From: Candidatus Uhrbacteria bacterium
GTDB taxonomy: Bacteria > Patescibacteriota > Patescibacteriia > UBA9934
NCBI GenBank assembly: GCA_903891735.1
Contig: CAITFQ010000065.1
Coordinates: forward strand, 1-6,874
DNA length: 6,874 bases
Direction: 5' to 3'
In this document: piece after piece, positions 4,762 to 6,874 of the stretch
Numbering within the stretch: the first letter of the stretch is position 1
Layout: each line of letters begins with the position of its first letter
Translations under genes and position numbers: made by a program
Notes under the pieces: generated by a model
Seen by the model: the letters and a program-made list of their open reading frames with translations, nothing else
What the model was told of the DNA's origin: nothing
The model's database searches: none

Positions 4762-5381
4762 TCCTCTATAATCAAGACGGTACGAGCGCCGGGAACATTT
4801 CCTTGGTCGACTCCCTTTTCGCCGTCAAACCAAAAAAGAGCGTCATCCACGCTGTGATTGTCGCCCAGGACGCTAACAGCCGCCAAGTTCTCGCTCATAC
4901 TAAAGATCGCAGCGAAGTGCGCGGTGGTGGTAAGAAGCCTTGGCGTCAGAAGGGTACTGGCCGCGCTCGTCACGGTTCGTCCCGTTCCCCAATTTGGTCC
5001 GGTGGTGGTGTAACATTTGGACCAATCAAGGATCGCGTTTTCGCCCTCAAGGTCAACAAAGGTACCAAGCGCTTGGCTTTCGCCATGGTCTTGACTGACA
5101 AAGTTCAGGATAAGGCGCTCATCGCCGTTAAGGACTTCGCGCTCGCTGCTGCCAAAACCAAACTCGTCGCTGCTATGCGCCAGGCTCTTCCCGGTGCCAC
5201 CCAGTCTGCGCTCTTGGTTCTTGCTCCAGGTGAAGAGATGATGGCCCGCGCTGCCAAGAACATCGAGGGTACGGACATCATCCGCGCCGGCAGTCTCAAC
5301 GTTCGCGACATCGCCAAGTACCGTTTCCTGATCGCCTCTCAAGCAGGTTTGGCCGCCATTACGGAAACCTTTGCCTCGTAA
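4749..5381 (+). CDS. rplD: 50S ribosomal protein L4 (uL4)
   Basis: This 210-aa protein is L4, which lines the exit tunnel and in E. coli also represses its own operon. The conserved tunnel-loop region is clear at 56-92: EVRGGGKKPWRQKGTGRARHG, then SRSPIWSGGGVTFGP. It is followed by the helical, Lys- and Ala-rich body (KGTKRLAFAMVLTDKV; LAAAKTKLVAAMRQAL) and the C-terminal part (LNVRDIAKYRFLIASQAGLAAITETF) typical of the family. The ATG at 4749 lies inside the end of rplC in another frame, a 13-nt overlap. Only a weak GGA six bases upstream resembles a Shine-Dalgarno, so ribosomes finishing rplC probably restart here. rplW begins one base after the stop. Confidence 0.97.
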   Translation: MAEVILYNQDGTSAGNISLVDSLFAVKPKKSVIHAVIVAQDANSRQVLAHTKDRSEVRGGGKKPWRQKGTGRARHGSSRSPIWSGGGVTFGPIKDRVFALKVNKGTKRLAFAMVLTDKVQDKALIAVKDFALAAAKTKLVAAMRQALPGATQSALLVLAPGEEMMARAAKNIEGTDIIRAGSLNVRDIAKYRFLIASQAGLAAITETFAS

Positions 5382-5382
5382 T

Positions 5383-5793
5383 ATGCCAATTCTCAAAAAA
5401 GCCACTAAAAAAGAAGCCTCAGCAGCCAAGCCAGCTAAGGCTAAGGTCGCCAAGGTCGTCGACGCCCCAGTCGCTACCAAAACCGCCCGCGCCGCTCGCT
5501 CATTGTCAGTTCTCGCTAGCCGCACTATCGTCGGCCCAGTCGCCAGCGAAAAGTCCGCCGGTCAGGCTGCCAAGAACGTCTATGCCTTCTACGTCGCTGT
5601 CGACGCCAATCGCATCACCGTTAAGCAAGCTATCCGTGAGTTGTACAACATCACCCCAGTGCGCGTGAACATCATGAACATCCGCGGCACCGCTCGTCGC
5701 TTCGGTCGTTTCACTGGCCGTACCAATAACTTGAAGAAGGCTCTGGTGACTTTGCCTCTCGGCAGCCACTTGGACATCTTCGAAACGGTCTAA
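5383..5793 (+). CDS. rplW: 50S ribosomal protein L23 (uL23) with a basic N-terminal extension
   Basis: The ATG at 5383 gives 136 residues and lies one base after the rplD stop; an in-frame TTG at 5371 would overlap rplD. The L23 core spans about 47-134: RTIVGPVASEKSAGQAAKNVYAFYVAVDANRITVKQAIRELYNI, then VRVNIMNIRGTARRFGRFTGRTNNLKKALVTLP. L23 sits at the tunnel exit, where trigger factor and SRP dock. Typical bacterial L23 proteins have about 95-100 residues. Here a Lys/Ala-rich tail of about 45 residues (MPILKKATKKEASAAKPAKAK and onward) comes first; it is probably disordered and may bind rRNA or factors at the exit. The frame and spacing support translation of the tail. No Shine-Dalgarno is seen. 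Confidence 0.96.
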   Translation: MPILKKATKKEASAAKPAKAKVAKVVDAPVATKTARAARSLSVLASRTIVGPVASEKSAGQAAKNVYAFYVAVDANRITVKQAIRELYNITPVRVNIMNIRGTARRFGRFTGRTNNLKKALVTLPLGSHLDIFETV

Positions 5794-5801
5794 CCCATAG
5801 T

Positions 5802-6647
5802 ATGGCAATCAAGATTTATAAACCAACCTCAGCTGGTCGACGCGTCTCGAGCGTACAATCGTTCAAAGACTTGACCACCAGCTCGCCATTCAAGAAACTG
5901 CTCGTCTCCAAAAAGGAGAACGCCGGTCGCGGCAGCAGCGGTCAGATCAGCGTCCGTCATCGCGGTGGTGGTGCTAAGCGCCATCTTCGTACCATTGACT
6001 GGAAGCAGGACAAGTTTGACATCCCTTGCACCATTCAAACCATCGAATACGATCCCAACCGCGGTGCTCGTATCGCCCTCGTCGCCTACAAAGACGGTGA
6101 GAAGCGCTACATTCTAGCGCCCGAAGGTGTCACGGTCGGTGCTGTTTTCGTCAGCTCGCAAGAGCGTGGCGAACCAAGCGTCGGCAACCGTTTCCCCTTG
6201 GAGAAGATCCCAGTTGGTATGACCGTTTACGGTGTGGAATTGCAGCCCGGTCGCGGCGCCCAAATGGTTCGCGGTGCTGGTACCAGCGCCATGCTCCTCG
6301 CCATTGAAGGCCCCATGGCCACCCTCAAGTTGCCAAGCGGTGAAATGCGCATGGTCCCCAAGACTTGTATGGCCTCCATTGGTACTGTTAGCAACGCTGA
6401 CTGGCGCCTGGTCCGCTGGGGCAAAGCTGGCCGCACTCGTCATCGCTCCATTCGCCCAACCGTTCGTGGTAAGGCCATGAACCCAGTCGATCACCCACAC
6501 GGTGGTGGTGAAGCTCGTAACTCGATCGGTCTTAAGCACGCTAAAACTCCTCAAGGTAAGCCAGCTCACGGCGTTAAGTCGCGTCGTCGCAGCAGCACTG
6601 ACAAGTTCATTGTCCGCCGCCGTGGCGCTAAGAAGAGTGGCGTTTAA
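5802..6647 (+). CDS. rplB: 50S ribosomal protein L2 (uL2)
   Basis: The 281-aa product is a complete L2, needed for subunit joining and for assembly of the peptidyl-transferase centre. The N-terminal RNA-binding part holds ISVRHRGGGAKRHLRTIDWKQDK (49-71) and IEYDPNRGARIALVAYKDGEKRYILAPEG (81-109). The C-terminal part holds GAGTSAMLLAIEG (158-170), LPSGEMRMVPKTC (177-189), GKAGRTRHR (207-215) and the signature RGKAMNPVDHPHGGGEA (222-238). His231 is the likely equivalent of E. coli His229. The basic tail SRRRSSTDKFIVRRRGAKK closes it. The ATG at 5802 lies eight bases after the rplW stop, with no Shine-Dalgarno. Length is close to the family norm (about 275). Nothing is unusual in the key residues. 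Confidence 0.98.
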   Translation: MAIKIYKPTSAGRRVSSVQSFKDLTTSSPFKKLLVSKKENAGRGSSGQISVRHRGGGAKRHLRTIDWKQDKFDIPCTIQTIEYDPNRGARIALVAYKDGEKRYILAPEGVTVGAVFVSSQERGEPSVGNRFPLEKIPVGMTVYGVELQPGRGAQMVRGAGTSAMLLAIEGPMATLKLPSGEMRMVPKTCMASIGTVSNADWRLVRWGKAGRTRHRSIRPTVRGKAMNPVDHPHGGGEARNSIGLKHAKTPQGKPAHGVKSRRRSSTDKFIVRRRGAKKSGV

Positions 6648-6650
6648 TCT

Positions 6651-6874
6651 ATGTCTCGCAGCATTAAAAAGGGTCCTTACGTCGACGCCAAGCTGGCCAT
6701 CAAAGTTGGTAAGCTCCGCCAAGGCGACAAGGCTATCATCAAAACCTGGGCTCGCGCCTGTTCCATCACCCCAGCTATGGTTGGGTTCACCATCGCGGTC
6801 CACAACGGTAAGGATTTCATTCCGGTCCGCGTGGTCGAGAACATGGTTGGTCACAAACTTGGTGAGTTCTCGCC
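6651..6874 (+). CDS. rpsS: 30S ribosomal protein S19 (uS19), 3' truncated
   Basis: The frame opens at ATG 6651, three bases after the rplB stop, and runs off the right edge, so 74 residues are visible out of about 90 in the family. The translation begins MSRSIKKGPYVDAKLAIKVG and contains KTWARACSITPAMVGFTIAVHNGKDFIPV (31-59) and MVGHKLGEFS (65-74), which match S19 closely (E. coli: PRSLKKGPF, TIAVHNGRQHVPV, MVGHKLGEF). S19 is in the head of the small subunit, next to S13, near the A-site tRNA. It belongs to the rplC unit; rplV and rpsC would be expected beyond the edge. No clear Shine-Dalgarno is present. Confidence 0.95.
   Translation, partial: MSRSIKKGPYVDAKLAIKVGKLRQGDKAIIKTWARACSITPAMVGFTIAVHNGKDFIPVRVVENMVGHKLGEFS

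Noticed and set aside
4527..5525. 332-codon open frame on the minus strand opposite rplC, rplD and rplW
   Set aside because: It is fully antisense to three clear ribosomal protein genes and has no family features; it is a shadow caused by their codon bias.
6114..6854. 246-codon open frame on the minus strand opposite rplB and rpsS
   Set aside because: Antisense to L2 and S19, with a shadow-like Thr/Ala/Asn/His composition.

Overview
The window looks like a piece of chromosome from a Patescibacteria (Candidate Phyla Radiation) bacterium. The main reasons are: a Cys/Ser/Asn-rich repeat protein with a C-terminal block of the kind I associate with this group; a VirD4/HerA-type ATPase remnant next to it; ribosomal proteins S10 and L23 with added N-terminal tails; and translation starts that almost all lack a Shine-Dalgarno sequence. 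The phylum call rests on recalled family patterns, not on a search. I cannot name a finer lineage.

Left part (1-1193, + strand): the 3' end of a type IV secretion/conjugation-type ATPase is followed three bases later by a 236-aa repeat protein of unknown function. The two probably form one operon.

Middle (1194-2286): a visibly GC-richer 94-aa orphan gene lies on the minus strand. It has its own promoter, an AGGAG ribosome binding site, and a hairpin terminator that contains its stop codon. Divergent from it is a 156-aa protein with a small antitoxin-like or regulator-like N-terminal domain, a His-rich segment and a long acidic, proline-rich tail. A perfect 7-bp palindrome with a T-rich flank sits between the two divergent promoters. 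A consensus-like promoter then drives tuf.

Right part (2287-6874, + strand): tuf (EF-Tu), rpsJ (S10), rplC (L3), rplD (L4), rplW (L23), rplB (L2) and the start of rpsS (S19). This is the usual S10-operon order with tuf in front. The genes from rplC on are packed at -13 to +8 nt spacing and are probably translationally coupled. All make parts of the translation machinery: L2, L3, L4 and L23 for the large subunit, S10 and S19 for the small subunit, and EF-Tu for tRNA delivery.

The most interesting point is the 286-nt gap between rpsJ and rplC, where S10 operons are normally tight. It holds a 17-bp perfect hairpin after rpsJ, a good promoter (TTGCGA-N18-TACAAT), and a roughly 120-nt leader. The leader can fold into a long closing helix around a terminator-like hairpin followed by TTTTT. 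This suggests that the L3-L4-L23-L2-S19 unit has its own promoter and an attenuator-type leader RNA.
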